A DNA stretch of 64,000 nt, from contig NZ_CP012034.1 in the NCBI RefSeq assembly GCF_001050475.1, positions 124,001 to 188,000 on the forward strand, given 5' to 3'. The notes beneath the pieces are model-generated. The model was not told the DNA's origin and did no database searches. It saw nothing but the letters and a program-made list of their open reading frames with translations. The position numbers and the translations under genes are program-made. Origin of the DNA: Companilactobacillus ginsenosidimutans. Its GTDB lineage: Bacteria > Bacillota > Bacilli > Lactobacillales > Lactobacillaceae. Shown in pieces: positions 34,902 to 43,862 of this stretch. The first letter of the stretch is position 1; every line of letters begins with the position of its first letter.

Positions 34902-35879
34902 TCAACCATTCTTTGGTTTAATAACTGGTTTCTTATGATATGGAATTGCCTCAACAAAGACAGTTCCGATAACCAAAACAATACCAATGACACCAATCCA
35001 GTTGAAACTAACGCCCATGAAAAATACCGCAATCAAAGTTGCTGAGATAGGTTCAGCAGCCTGGAGTAACGAAATCGTTACAGGTGGAAGTAACGGAATA
35101 CTTAATAATTCCATCATGTATGCGAAAACTGTTGCCGGAACAACCATGAACAGAAGTATCCAGAAGTTGGCCCATGAAACAGGAGGCCCACCAACCCATG
35201 CTGGCTGTACAAAATTCATTATGACTCCACCAATAAAAAATGCCCAGGCGACAATGGGTAGGGTACCAAAATCATGTAATAATTTTATTGGCATCAATAT
35301 GTATAGTGAATTAGACGCTGCTAACAAGAGTCCCCAGATAAGTGCAGTTAATGGAACGCTCAAGGTACTCAAATCACCTTGGGTAATTAGCAAGAATGTT
35401 CCCACAACTGCGAATAGTACCGTAATCATTTCCAAAAATGACGGCCATTTTCGATGTCGAATAGCAACGTAGGCAATGATTACAACCGGCGATGTAAACT
35501 GTAAAATAGTTGCCGTTGCCGCATTAGAATATTTAATTGTCATAAAATAAGTTAATTGAATTCCTAGCATTCCGAAAATACTAAAAATCAGAAGTGAAAT
35601 TGCGCTCTTTTTCCCGTGCCAAACTGCAGTAGTGTACTTTAATCCTTTCGTCATCCAAGTAAATCCCAGAAGAATAAATCCAGCCAGAATCATTCTAAAA
35701 CTAATGATCCAGTTAACTGTGATATGGGTGGTGCTGAACAAATATTGTGCAACATTACCAGTTGTTCCCCAAAGTATTTGACTAGTTAACGAAAGAATAA
35801 TCCCCTTATTTCGCAAATGTTTAGCAGAAGAAATCGGCGTTAAAGCTTTCTCATCCAAAAGGTTGATCCCCAATCTCAA
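34902..35879 (-). CDS. DMT-superfamily exporter (two EamA domains)
   Basis: The 325-aa protein has ten hydrophobic helices in two EamA repeats (~27-160 and ~180-305), with NWIISFRMILAGF in the first and AAEPISATLIAVFFMGVSFNWIG in the second, the classic drug/metabolite exporter layout. The start is uncertain: TTG 35879 opens the frame, but TTG 35858 (codon 8) has GGGGA 8 nt upstream. It converges with the GntR gene and has a candidate box for that regulator in its promoter. Confidence 0.88.
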   Translation of the reverse strand: MRLGINLLDEKALTPISSAKHLRNKGIILSLTSQILWGTTGNVAQYLFSTTHITVNWIISFRMILAGFILLGFTWMTKGLKYTTAVWHGKKSAISLLIFSIFGMLGIQLTYFMTIKYSNAATATILQFTSPVVIIAYVAIRHRKWPSFLEMITVLFAVVGTFLLITQGDLSTLSVPLTALIWGLLLAASNSLYILMPIKLLHDFGTLPIVAWAFFIGGVIMNFVQPAWVGGPPVSWANFWILLFMVVPATVFAYMMELLSIPLLPPVTISLLQAAEPISATLIAVFFMGVSFNWIGVIGIVLVIGTVFVEAIPYHKKPVIKPKNG

Positions 35880-35889
35880 TATTTTGAAT

Positions 35890-35908
35890 GATGCATATTG
35901 TATACATC
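35890..35908. promoter_or_regulatory. Inverted-repeat operator upstream of the DMT exporter
   Basis: GATGCATA-TTG-TATACATC is an 8-bp inverted repeat with one mismatch, about 11 bp upstream of the first possible start. Its core TGTATACA matches the TGTATGCA boxes around the GntR gene. Confidence 0.5.
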
Positions 35909-35939
35909 AATTCCAATGAAACGTAAATATATTTTTTAA

Positions 35940-37103
35940 CTAGGCCGCCTTATGTCCGTTGATCGTTCTATTGAAGACAATTGGACAAACTAAACATGTG
36001 ATAATTGCGGCTAAGGTAATTGCTCCAGCCTGAGTTTCAGTGATGATCTTCAAGCTTTTTCCAACTTCCAAAATGGGCAAAACTAAAGTAATAGTAGTGG
36101 CAGTCAAAACAGAGGCTGCCTTTGCCAATCTTTTTCCAAATCTTGGCTTGAAAACAAAGTAAACGATAGCTTTTGATAAGAAGAAGGCTATCAAGAATAC
36201 TGGAATGAGTGTTAATGCTTTTGGATTAGCAAATAACTCACGTAGATTCAAATTAACCCCGGTGACGATGAAGAAAATAGGTATGAAAAATCCATATCCC
36301 ATAGAACTCAATTTCTCTTGAGTTTCTTCTTTAGGTTGCAAAAGCTTCATAACTGCACCAGCAAGGAAAGCACCTAGAATACTCTCAGCACCAATTTGTT
36401 CAGCAAATGTTACCAAAGCAAAAATAAGAAAGAACGCTAAACGAATATCTAATTGAGTAGTAGATTTATCAATTTGATCAAAGAATTTATAAACAGGCTT
36501 AAATCTGTATAGTAAGAAAATTGCTATTAAGAAAATGACTGGCAATCCGAATGCTGAAATATAATTCTTTTGCATAATTGCAGAATAAATCGTTAAAGCA
36601 AGTAGGGGAATAAATTCACCCAAAACAGCCGTTAGTAAGATTGTTTGTCCGTATTCCTTTTCAAGTAGTCCTGACTCTTTGAGCAGTGATATCAAAACAC
36701 CCATTGCAATCGTACAGAATAGAATTGTTGCTAAGATAAAGTTATCAAAAATACCAGTAGTATAAAGAATCGCACTTAAAGCTAGCGACATGACTAAAAT
36801 ACTTAAGAATGCCACCGAAGCAATACTTAAAGGAGATAGCTCTTTATTGAGTTTCTCCTTTTTCTCGAACAATGTAAAATCAATCTCCATACCACCTAGG
36901 AAAATCAACATGATGACACCTAAGTTTGCTAGGTATTTTAGGGTCATATCAGGTTGAACAAGATTTAGTCCTGTTTTTCCGATGATTATTCCCATGATGA
37001 TTTCGGAAATGGCACTTGGCATTTGTGTGATTTTGAAGCGGGCTAGAATTAGTGGTGTTACTAGCGCTGCGAATAATGTAATTAATAACGAAAATTGTTC
37101 CAT
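35940..37103 (-). CDS. Cation:proton antiporter, CPA2 (Kef/NapA-like) family
   Basis: The 387-aa protein has about twelve membrane helices and no C-terminal NAD-binding RCK domain. Family features are the N-terminal ITQMPSAISEIIMGIIIGKTGL, LGVIMLIFLGGMEIDFTLF and FAEQIGAESILGAFLAGAVMKLL, where the GAFLAG helix crosses at the ion site. It exchanges Na+ or K+ for H+. The gene is monocistronic, downstream of nothing in its direction for >500 bp, and its 5' side faces repeat E5. Confidence 0.88.
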   Translation of the reverse strand: MEQFSLLITLFAALVTPLILARFKITQMPSAISEIIMGIIIGKTGLNLVQPDMTLKYLANLGVIMLIFLGGMEIDFTLFEKKEKLNKELSPLSIASVAFLSILVMSLALSAILYTTGIFDNFILATILFCTIAMGVLISLLKESGLLEKEYGQTILLTAVLGEFIPLLALTIYSAIMQKNYISAFGLPVIFLIAIFLLYRFKPVYKFFDQIDKSTTQLDIRLAFFLIFALVTFAEQIGAESILGAFLAGAVMKLLQPKEETQEKLSSMGYGFFIPIFFIVTGVNLNLRELFANPKALTLIPVFLIAFFLSKAIVYFVFKPRFGKRLAKAASVLTATTITLVLPILEVGKSLKIITETQAGAITLAAIITCLVCPIVFNRTINGHKAA

Positions 37104-37237
37104 AATTATTATCCTCTCGATGTAAACGTCTAAAGTTTATAACAGTTTGTTTGATAAACCAAACTTATGCGAAAAATGCACAGGTTGTTCAAGGTTCGTT
37201 CACATTTATTCGTTATTGTAATTTGAAGAATAATATT

Positions 37238-37264
37238 AAGTGCATAAGTGCATAAGTGCATAAG
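37238..37264. repeat. Octamer microsatellite (AAGTGCAT)n
   Basis: AAGTGCAT is repeated three times and followed by AAG, directly before repeat E5. A comparable 8-bp array (TAAAGAAC three times) stands at 38207-38235 just beyond E4. Confidence 0.8.
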
Positions 37265-37290
37265 TTCTTTAGTGCAGAAGTGCTCTAAGT

Positions 37291-37480
37291 ATGCCGTCTC
37301 CGGAGCTGAGAAATATTTATTGGCTGTGCGGACCGGGTCGAGCCAAGGTCTCGCCCCTCGGTTTGGAGCCTTTCGAAGTTCGCGAAAGTCTTCAAACTCG
37401 CCCGGTGCTGTAAGAACGGGTGAATCGTCCGTTCTAACACCACTTTCACTGCCTATAAATATTTCTCAGCTCCTGCGACT
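37291..37480 (+). repeat. Structured intergenic repeat E5
   Basis: Copy 4 by position, plus orientation. Arms 37302-37320 and 37455-37473 pair perfectly over 19 bp (GGAGCTGAGAAATATTTAT). Basal GTC (37296-37298), loop TCC, arm, H1 TTTGGAGCC...GTCTTCAAACTCG, hairpin AGAACGG-GTGAATCGT-CCGTTCT, CTAACACCAC, arm, loop TGC (37474-37476), basal GAC. It lacks the 5' GGTTCACT box of the other five; a GTGGTGAAC follows downstream at 37487-37495. Confidence 0.78.
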
Positions 37481-37605
37481 GGTGATGTGGTGAACATCCA
37501 GAATCAGTTCACAGTAGTATAAATAATAATTACAACTGATTTATAGAATTGAGAGCTTTATAGCAAAAGATAATTTATATATCAATTACGAAACGGAGGA
37601 TAGCT

Positions 37606-37758
37606 ATGGATTTTGTTTTCATGGTTGTGGCTTTTATAGTTGGACTAGTATTTTTAGTCACCGGTACCCACATTAAGAAAAGCACAATGGCAAGAATGTG
37701 TTATCTGGTAGGAACATTTGGAGTGATTTTAGCAATGTATATTGCTTGGCCAAAATAG
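37606..37758 (+). CDS. Small 50-aa membrane protein
   Basis: ATG 37606 has GGAGG at 37595-37599, 6 nt upstream. The product starts MDFVFMVVAFIVGLVFLVTG, a hydrophobic helix, then THIKKSTMARM, a short basic loop, then a second helix CYLVGTFGVILAMYIAW before PK. Two helices with a positive loop and a strong ribosome site support a real gene although I recognise no family. It is isolated between repeats E5 and E4. Confidence 0.7.
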   Translation: MDFVFMVVAFIVGLVFLVTGTHIKKSTMARMCYLVGTFGVILAMYIAWPK

Positions 37759-37999
37759 GTTCTAAATTGCCTATCTAATACAATGAGTTTTATAACGTAA
37801 CACTCACAAAAATTTAATAAATAAAGACAACCAGTATCTATTAGACTTGCAAAGGCTAAAAGATTATTATTTTGCATTCTTGCTTTTGAATTTTTTGATT
37901 CTGGATAGTGCAGTAATTGCCAAGGAACAACACTCAGGTAAATCACTTAGACTGCAAGTTTCCGCCCACCCACAAAAAAGATAGTTTTGATCCAAAACA

Positions 38000-38175
38000 A
38001 CCTGGAGGGAGGGATTATACAATGCTCAGCCATGAAGTTTTCCTTAGCCGGGGATGTCTCCGGGTTAGGAAAAGACTCAGGTTTGAGATTTTTTCGGTCT
38101 TTGAAAAAAGCTCAAACTGATGTCCATGGCGTTCCAGCGTTGTATAATCCCTCCCGGAAGGTGGCAGTGAACCAC
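38000..38175 (-). repeat. Structured intergenic repeat E4
   Basis: Copy 5 by position, minus orientation. Arms 38007-38022 and 38140-38155 (GGGAGGGATTATACAA) pair perfectly over 16 bp. Minus-strand reading: GGTTCACTGCC, basal ACCT, loop TCC, arm, GGAACGCCATGG, H1 GTTTGAGC-TTTTTTC...GAAAAAAT-CTCAAAC, a TTTTCCTAA...TTAGGAAAA hairpin, CATGG, arm, loop TCC, basal AGGT. Its trailing sequence GGATCAAAAC... TTTTTTGTGGGTGGG (37968-37993) resembles the one after E1. Confidence 0.82.
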
Positions 38176-38179
38176 AACC

Positions 38180-38203
38180 AAAAAAAGCCCAGCCAAAGGC
38201 TGG
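38180..38203 (-). terminator. Terminator for the thrC-thrB-ACT operon
   Basis: On the minus strand CCAGCC-TTT-GGCTGG is followed by GCTTTTTTT, about 80 bp beyond the stop of the ACT gene. Confidence 0.75.
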
Positions 38204-38281
38204 ACCAAACTAAAGAACTAAAGAACTAAAGAACTAAACAAATAACTTCAAGTGAACTCTATGCATAAAACCTTATAAAAC

Positions 38282-38716
38282 CTATTCAATCGAAATCAAT
38301 TGCACATTACTAATCCCATCAAACTGCTTCAAATCATCAAGCAAATCATCAATCGTACCCTTCAAATGACTAATATCAAAAGAAAGCACAACACTAGCCA
38401 AATCATGAATAGGGATGTTTTGATTAATCGTCAGCACACTGGCATTTGAATCTGACAACAGAACTAAAACTTTTGAAAGTAAACCTTGCTCATGTTCTAG
38501 CATCAATGAGATCAAAGCTTTTCTGGTTGTCATATTTTCTTCTGGTAGGAAGACTAGATCTTTGTACTTGTAATACGTTCCACGACTAATCCCAACTTGT
38601 TTTACAGCTTCGCTGACTTGATGGATTTTACCACTTTCGATTAATTTTCTTGCTCGGATGACTTTATCGAATGATTCGGGTAGGATCGAGCCGTCAACAA
38701 TATAGTATTTTTCCAA
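38282..38716 (-). CDS. ACT-domain regulatory protein (UPF0735/PheB type)
   Basis: The 144-aa protein has an N-terminal helix-turn-helix-like part (QVSEAVKQVGISRGTYYKYKDLVF) and a C-terminal ACT domain (~70-144, ALISLMLEHEQGLLSKVLVLLSDSNASVLTINQ). ACT domains bind amino acids; proteins of this type accompany homoserine/threonine genes in Firmicutes. It begins 2 bp after thrB, so it is the third gene of that operon and probably senses threonine or a related amino acid; that ligand is inferred. Confidence 0.85.
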   Translation of the reverse strand: MEKYYIVDGSILPESFDKVIRARKLIESGKIHQVSEAVKQVGISRGTYYKYKDLVFLPEENMTTRKALISLMLEHEQGLLSKVLVLLSDSNASVLTINQNIPIHDLASVVLSFDISHLKGTIDDLLDDLKQFDGISNVQLISIE

Positions 38717-38718
38717 TT

Positions 38719-39600
38719 TTAAATTACCTCGCTAATTGCTCCCTTTGTATCAACATTTAGGTGATAGACTTTCCAATCTGGGAAGTCTTTTTTTGTGTTC
38801 TCAACGATTTTTTCAGCATTCTTTTCATTATCTACGATTGCCATCATCGTTGAGCCACTTCCGCTGATATACATTGTACCATTTGCTTTTTCACAAATAT
38901 TCTTGGCATTTTCATAGTCCGGAATAAGTTTTGAACGGTAGGGTTCATGCATCTTGTCGATGATACATTCTCGAATCAATTTCAAGTTTCCTAATTCCAT
39001 TGCTTTTGAAAGGGCAACGGCGTGTCCAACTTGATAAATTGCCTCTGAATAGCTCATTTCCGTTGGAAGGATTTCTCTAGCTTTATCAGTGCTGACTTCG
39101 TAGTTGGGAATCATTGTGACAAATCTAAGCGATGGATTTACGTTGAAATGAACTGTCTGTACGTCTTTGTTCTCATCGATGAATGAAACACCCAGTTTGC
39201 CGTAAATCGCAGGAGAGACGTTGTCAGGGTGTCCTTCCATATTCGTTGCTAAGTCCAGAATTTCATCGTTGCTGAGTGGAGCATCGAACCAATCGTTAGC
39301 ACCTTTGATACCAGCCACGATACAAAACGCAGAGCTTCCAAGCCCACGGGCGACTGGAATGTTATTTTCAATCGTAATTCTAACATTTGGTACCGGTTCA
39401 TTTAAGAAATCGCATGTGTTGACGAAAGCTTTGTAAACTAAATTGTTTTCGTTGCGGAATTCTTCAGGACAACCGTAAATTTCTAATTTCTTCTTGCTAG
39501 GTTCGAAATCAACGTTGGAATATAGTGAAACGGCTAATCCCATACAGTCAAATCCGACACCAATGTTTGCACTTGTGGCAGGTACTTTAATCCTTATCAT
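38719..39600 (-). CDS. thrB: Homoserine kinase
   Basis: This 293-aa GHMP kinase starts IRIKVPATSANIGVGFDCMGLAV, with the ATP-binding PVARGLGSSAFCIVAG and the C-terminal GTMYISGSGSTMMAI. It phosphorylates homoserine for ThrC. The start overlaps the 3' end of thrC by 14 bp, so the two are coupled. Confidence 0.94.
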   Translation of the reverse strand: MIRIKVPATSANIGVGFDCMGLAVSLYSNVDFEPSKKKLEIYGCPEEFRNENNLVYKAFVNTCDFLNEPVPNVRITIENNIPVARGLGSSAFCIVAGIKGANDWFDAPLSNDEILDLATNMEGHPDNVSPAIYGKLGVSFIDENKDVQTVHFNVNPSLRFVTMIPNYEVSTDKAREILPTEMSYSEAIYQVGHAVALSKAMELGNLKLIRECIIDKMHEPYRSKLIPDYENAKNICEKANGTMYISGSGSTMMAIVDNEKNAEKIVENTKKDFPDWKVYHLNVDTKGAISEVI

Positions 39601-41077
39601 AAAACTCTTCCTCGACTTTCGATTTCACATAATCTCTCATTTGATCCTTTTCAATCACATCGTCGTGAAGAATAGGTAGGTTCCAAACGTTAGCCAAATT
39701 CTTAGGAATAGCAATATTTGTCACCTTATTTAACTTTTGCATAACCTCGAAATCATCTTCAGGAACATCATCCAAAATAGATTTCGCAACCACACGGACA
39801 AACTTGTAAGGACTAGCAGTACTCAATAAAATCATCGGCGTATCATCACCAGTCTTTTGATAGTCACGCATAACCTTGTAACCAACCGCAGTGTGTGGAT
39901 CCATCAAATAATTATCTTTCTTGTAAACCTCTGAAATCGAATCCTCAATCTCGTCATCCGTACTAAAGCCACAGAAGAAGTCCTCCTTGATACTAGCAAG
40001 CACCTCATCAGAAACTTGGTAGCGGCCAGAACTTTCCAGCTCGTCCATCAACCCCTTAACATATCCAGTATCCTCACCACTCTTGTAGTAGAGCAAACGC
40101 TCGAAATTACTCGAGATTTGGATATCCATACTAGGCGCAACAGTTTGGAAGAAAGGCATATTGCGGTCATAAACACCACTTTGGAAAAATTTTGTTAAGA
40201 CGTTATTTTCATTACTTGCGACAACGAACTTATTAACAGGTAAGCCCATTTGTTTGGCGTAGAAGCCGGCGAGGACGTCGCCGAAGTTTCCAGTTGGAAC
40301 AGTAAAGTTTACTTTTTCTCCTATATTAATCGAACCATTTTTGACCAGTTGCATATAAGAGTCAAAATAATAAACAACTTGTGGAATCAAACGACCGATA
40401 TTAATTGAGTTGGCTGAAGAAAGGCTAACTTTTGGTCCAAGTTCTTTCTTGAGTTCTTGATCATTGAAAATCTTTTTAACATTACTTTGAGCATCGTCGA
40501 AGTTTCCCTCAATGGCTGTGATTTCAGTATTTTCACCGTTAGTTGTTTGCATTTGAAGCTTTTGAATCTTGCTGACACCGTTGTGTGGGTAGAAGACTGT
40601 GATGCTCATTTTCTCGAGATTCTTGAATCCTTCAAGTGCAGCTTTTCCAGTGTCACCACTTGTAGCAGTTAAAATCATAACTTTATTATCTTCATCTAAA
40701 ACATGTTTCATTAGTTGAGGCAACATTTGTAAACCAACGTCTTTAAAGGCACTTGTTGGTCCGTGGAATAGTTCCAAGACGTGGAAGTTGTCTACATTTA
40801 CAACGGGAGTTATATCGGTGGTATCAAAACTAATACTATATGCTTGATCGATACTGTTTTTGATTTCTTCTATAGAGAAGTCGGGTAAAAGTTTTTCCAA
40901 AACTATTTCGGCTATTTGTTGATAATTTAAATTATTCAACTTATTAATGTCGATCTTTAGTTGGCTTAATTCTGGATATACAAACAAGCCACCGTCATCC
41001 GCAAATCCCTTTTTGATGGCATTCTTGGCTGAAATACTTATATTCTTATCTCTTGTACTTGTGTAATTATTATTCAT
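39587..41077 (-). CDS. thrC: Threonine synthase
   Basis: The 496-aa protein is the long type of threonine synthase: STRDKNISISAKNAIKKGFADDGGLFV start, PLP lysine in HGPTSAFKDVGLQML, phosphate-binding ATSGDTGKAALEGF, and NSINIGRLIPQVVYY. It makes threonine from O-phosphohomoserine. GGAGT before the ATG on the minus strand is a fair ribosome site. It is divergent from hom across ~110 bp. Confidence 0.95.
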   Translation of the reverse strand: MNNNYTSTRDKNISISAKNAIKKGFADDGGLFVYPELSQLKIDINKLNNLNYQQIAEIVLEKLLPDFSIEEIKNSIDQAYSISFDTTDITPVVNVDNFHVLELFHGPTSAFKDVGLQMLPQLMKHVLDEDNKVMILTATSGDTGKAALEGFKNLEKMSITVFYPHNGVSKIQKLQMQTTNGENTEITAIEGNFDDAQSNVKKIFNDQELKKELGPKVSLSSANSINIGRLIPQVVYYFDSYMQLVKNGSINIGEKVNFTVPTGNFGDVLAGFYAKQMGLPVNKFVVASNENNVLTKFFQSGVYDRNMPFFQTVAPSMDIQISSNFERLLYYKSGEDTGYVKGLMDELESSGRYQVSDEVLASIKEDFFCGFSTDDEIEDSISEVYKKDNYLMDPHTAVGYKVMRDYQKTGDDTPMILLSTASPYKFVRVVAKSILDDVPEDDFEVMQKLNKVTNIAIPKNLANVWNLPILHDDVIEKDQMRDYVKSKVEEEFYDKD

Positions 41078-41118
41078 CAGTTATAACTCCTTGCATTTCG
41101 AATGTCTATATGTTAACC

Positions 41119-41137
41119 TGTTTTTAATTCAAAAACA
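41119..41137. promoter_or_regulatory. Inverted repeat in the thrC/hom divergent region
   Basis: TGTTTTT-AATTC-AAAAACA is a 7-bp inverted repeat midway between the two divergent threonine transcription units. Its position suits an operator serving both, possibly for the ACT protein; AT-richness limits confidence. Confidence 0.35.
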
Positions 41138-41187
41138 AGTGTTTACGATTTATGAACACAATTAATTTTAACAGGAGGTTAAAACCT

Positions 41188-42399
41188 ATGAAAATCGCAA
41201 TTTTAGGATTCGGAACAGTAGGAAAAGGCGTATATGAAATAGTTAAGAAGGCTAATGTTCAAACCCAAAACCTCTCTGTTAGTCACATTTTTATCCGTAA
41301 AAACAAGAAACGTGTGCTACCAGAAATGACGGATGATATAGATGAAATCATGAACGACAAGAATACAGATGTTGTCGTTGAAGCTCTTGGTGGTATCGAA
41401 CCAGCCCATGAATTTATTCTTTCAGCCTTACAACATGGTAAACACGTTATCACAGCAAACAAAGCAGTTATTGCTGTTTATCTTAAAGAATTTACAGACG
41501 CAGCTAACGAAAACAACGTTAAATTTTACTTTGAAGCTTCAGTTGGTGGCGGTATTCCTTGGATTCAAGGATTGGAAAAAGCACTTCGTATTGACAGTGT
41601 AAATTCAATTTCTGGTATCTTCAATGGAACAAGCAATTTCATTCTTGACCAAATGACACGTAATGGACAATCATTTGCTGAAGTATTGAAGCAAGCTCAA
41701 AAATTAGGATATGCCGAAGCTGACCCAAGTGCCGATATCGATGGTATCGACGTTGCTAACAAACTTTGTATCAGTGCAGACATTGCATACAACATTAACA
41801 TCAAAGATCGCAGCAAGCTTCCTATCTTTGGAATTAGAAATATCAAGAAAAACGATGTTAAATTTTTCGAAAAAAATGGTTACTCAGTTAAGTTGATTGG
41901 TACAACACATCAACAAGGCAACAAATTCGATTATGTCGTTGAACCAAAATTATTCTTGAATCATACATTGGAAGCAAACACACCGGACAACTACAATTTG
42001 ATTTCACTCAACGGTGACACGATTGGTAAGTTGGACTTTTACGGACAAGGTGCAGGGATGTTCCCAACAGCCAATGCCGTTGTTCAAGATATTTTAGATA
42101 TTGTAGAAGAAAAAGATCACCTTAAACGTAATTTTGATCAAAAGATGGAGTACAGCCCTGAACTTACAAGTGGTGATTACCTAGTTCGTTCAAAAGCTGA
42201 TATTGAATCTCTATTCGCAGAATATGCACCAACACAAGAAGGAGAATACCTTCTGATTCACCAAATCCCAGTAGGAAAAATGCATGAAATCATGAAAGAC
42301 GTATTAAACGTCGATGATTCATCATTTATGGTTAGCTTACCGAGCAATAGTAGCTTAGCAAGTAAAGGAAGCATTCGCAGTCAGGAGGCTGTCGCATAA
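41188..42399 (+). CDS. hom: Homoserine dehydrogenase
   Basis: The 403-aa enzyme reduces aspartate semialdehyde to homoserine. It begins KIAILGFGTVGKGVYEIV (NADPH loop), has HVITANKAVIA, FYFEASVGGGIPWIQGLEKAL, the SISGIFNGTSNFIL motif and ADPSADIDGIDVANKL catalytic region; a short C-terminal region follows rather than a clear ACT domain. ATG 41188 has AGGAGG 11 nt upstream; an in-frame ATG at 41152 lacks one. It overlaps the aspartokinase gene by one base. Confidence 0.94.
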   Translation: MKIAILGFGTVGKGVYEIVKKANVQTQNLSVSHIFIRKNKKRVLPEMTDDIDEIMNDKNTDVVVEALGGIEPAHEFILSALQHGKHVITANKAVIAVYLKEFTDAANENNVKFYFEASVGGGIPWIQGLEKALRIDSVNSISGIFNGTSNFILDQMTRNGQSFAEVLKQAQKLGYAEADPSADIDGIDVANKLCISADIAYNINIKDRSKLPIFGIRNIKKNDVKFFEKNGYSVKLIGTTHQQGNKFDYVVEPKLFLNHTLEANTPDNYNLISLNGDTIGKLDFYGQGAGMFPTANAVVQDILDIVEEKDHLKRNFDQKMEYSPELTSGDYLVRSKADIESLFAEYAPTQEGEYLLIHQIPVGKMHEIMKDVLNVDDSSFMVSLPSNSSLASKGSIRSQEAVA

Positions 42400-43727
42400 T
42401 GAAAGTAGCAAAATTTGGGGGTAGCTCAGTAGCAGACGCTAACCAATTCAGAAAAGTAAAAAATATAATTAATAGTGATTCTGATCGACAAGTTGTTGTT
42501 GTCAGTGCAGCAGGTAAAAGTTCTGCTGAACCTGTCAAAGTAACAGACATGTTGATCAAGGTTGAAGATGCTTTGAAACAAGGTATTGACTACCAACCGA
42601 TTTTCGGACACATTAGTGCCCGCATTCTCAAGATTCGTGACGATTTGAATCTTGACGTCAACATTGAACAAGATTTAGACGAAATTAAATCTAATTTAAA
42701 CGAATGTTCACACGACTACCTGGTTTCACGGGGTGAATATTTAACAGCAAAACTTATGGCAAACTACCTCGGCTATCACTTTGTCGATGCCAAAGATATT
42801 ATGATTTTTGATGAAGATAACTTTGATTATCAAGAGTCAGCTGTGCGTTTGAACTCAATCTATGAAAAATACCAACAAATAGTTGTCCCAGGATTTTATG
42901 GTGCTAATCTCGATGGATCAATTCACTTGATGCCTCGTGGTGGTAGTGACATTTCTGGTTCAATCTTAGCTAAATTATTAGATGCCAACCTTTACGAAAA
43001 CTGGACAGATGTTTCCGGAATTCTCATGGCAGACCCAAGAATTGTTGACCATTCAAAGAAAATTGACGTTCTCACATATGATGAGCTTCAAGAATTAACA
43101 TATATGGGATTCGGAGTTTTCCAAGAAGAAGCAGTTCGCCCTGTCCGTGAAAAACAAATCCCTACAAAAATTTTGAATACAAACCATCCTGAAGAGGGTG
43201 GAACACTAGTTGTAGATTCAGCAGACAAACGCCTTGATGACCAATTCATCACAGGTATTGCTGGAAAGAAAAATTACACAGTTATTACTATTAAAAAGTA
43301 TCAACTTAATAAACATATCGAAGTACTCCAAAAAGTATTGGCAGTCCTCCAAAAATTCCATATCTCAATCAACTATGTTCCTTCAGGAAACGACTCATTC
43401 AGTTTCTTGTTTCAACAAGCAGATATTTCTAACAAACTTGAATCTATCGTTTTGAAGCTTAAGAACACATGCGGATTAGACTCAGTTGAAGTAAATCAAG
43501 ATATCGCACTTGTTGCTGCAGTTTCATTAGAACTCAGTAAACGTCCAGCCATCGCAGGTAAAATTTTGGACTATCTAGACAACAGTTTGATAAACGTCCG
43601 TTTAGTAATTCAAGAAGGTAGCGACATCAAGGTTGTCTTCGGTGTATCCAATGAGGATTACGAAAAGACAATTGCGAAGATTTATCGTGAAGCCATGTTT
43701 CGCGGATATCGCAAAATTTCTGCATAG
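42399..43727 (+). CDS. Aspartokinase
   Basis: The 442-aa protein phosphorylates aspartate. KVAKFGGSSVADANQF is the nucleotide motif, LVSRGEYLTAKLMANYLG and LMPRGGSDISGSILAKLL follow, and ~300-442 form tandem ACT regulatory domains, so feedback inhibition is expected (threonine is likely by context). The ATG overlaps the hom TAA. Together hom and this gene make homoserine for the divergent thrC-thrB operon. Confidence 0.93.
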   Translation: MKVAKFGGSSVADANQFRKVKNIINSDSDRQVVVVSAAGKSSAEPVKVTDMLIKVEDALKQGIDYQPIFGHISARILKIRDDLNLDVNIEQDLDEIKSNLNECSHDYLVSRGEYLTAKLMANYLGYHFVDAKDIMIFDEDNFDYQESAVRLNSIYEKYQQIVVPGFYGANLDGSIHLMPRGGSDISGSILAKLLDANLYENWTDVSGILMADPRIVDHSKKIDVLTYDELQELTYMGFGVFQEEAVRPVREKQIPTKILNTNHPEEGGTLVVDSADKRLDDQFITGIAGKKNYTVITIKKYQLNKHIEVLQKVLAVLQKFHISINYVPSGNDSFSFLFQQADISNKLESIVLKLKNTCGLDSVEVNQDIALVAAVSLELSKRPAIAGKILDYLDNSLINVRLVIQEGSDIKVVFGVSNEDYEKTIAKIYREAMFRGYRKISA

Positions 43728-43777
43728 AATTACACTTTATTCCTCCCCAAAATTTCTATATAAAGTACTCCAGTAGA

Positions 43778-43805
43778 CAAAATCCAGCTTGGATTTTGTT
43801 TTTTT
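43778..43805 (+). terminator. Terminator of the hom-aspartokinase operon
   Basis: CAAAATCCA and TGGATTTTG pair over 9 bp around GCT, followed by seven T. Confidence 0.88.
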
Positions 43806-43862
43806 GTATCTCGACATACAGACTGGTATTCTGAAGATAATAAGAATGTTGAAGGTGATCAT

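Noticed and set aside
37248..37493. 81-codon forward frame through repeat E5
   Set aside because: It runs through the paired arms of the structured element and has no ribosome site or domain.
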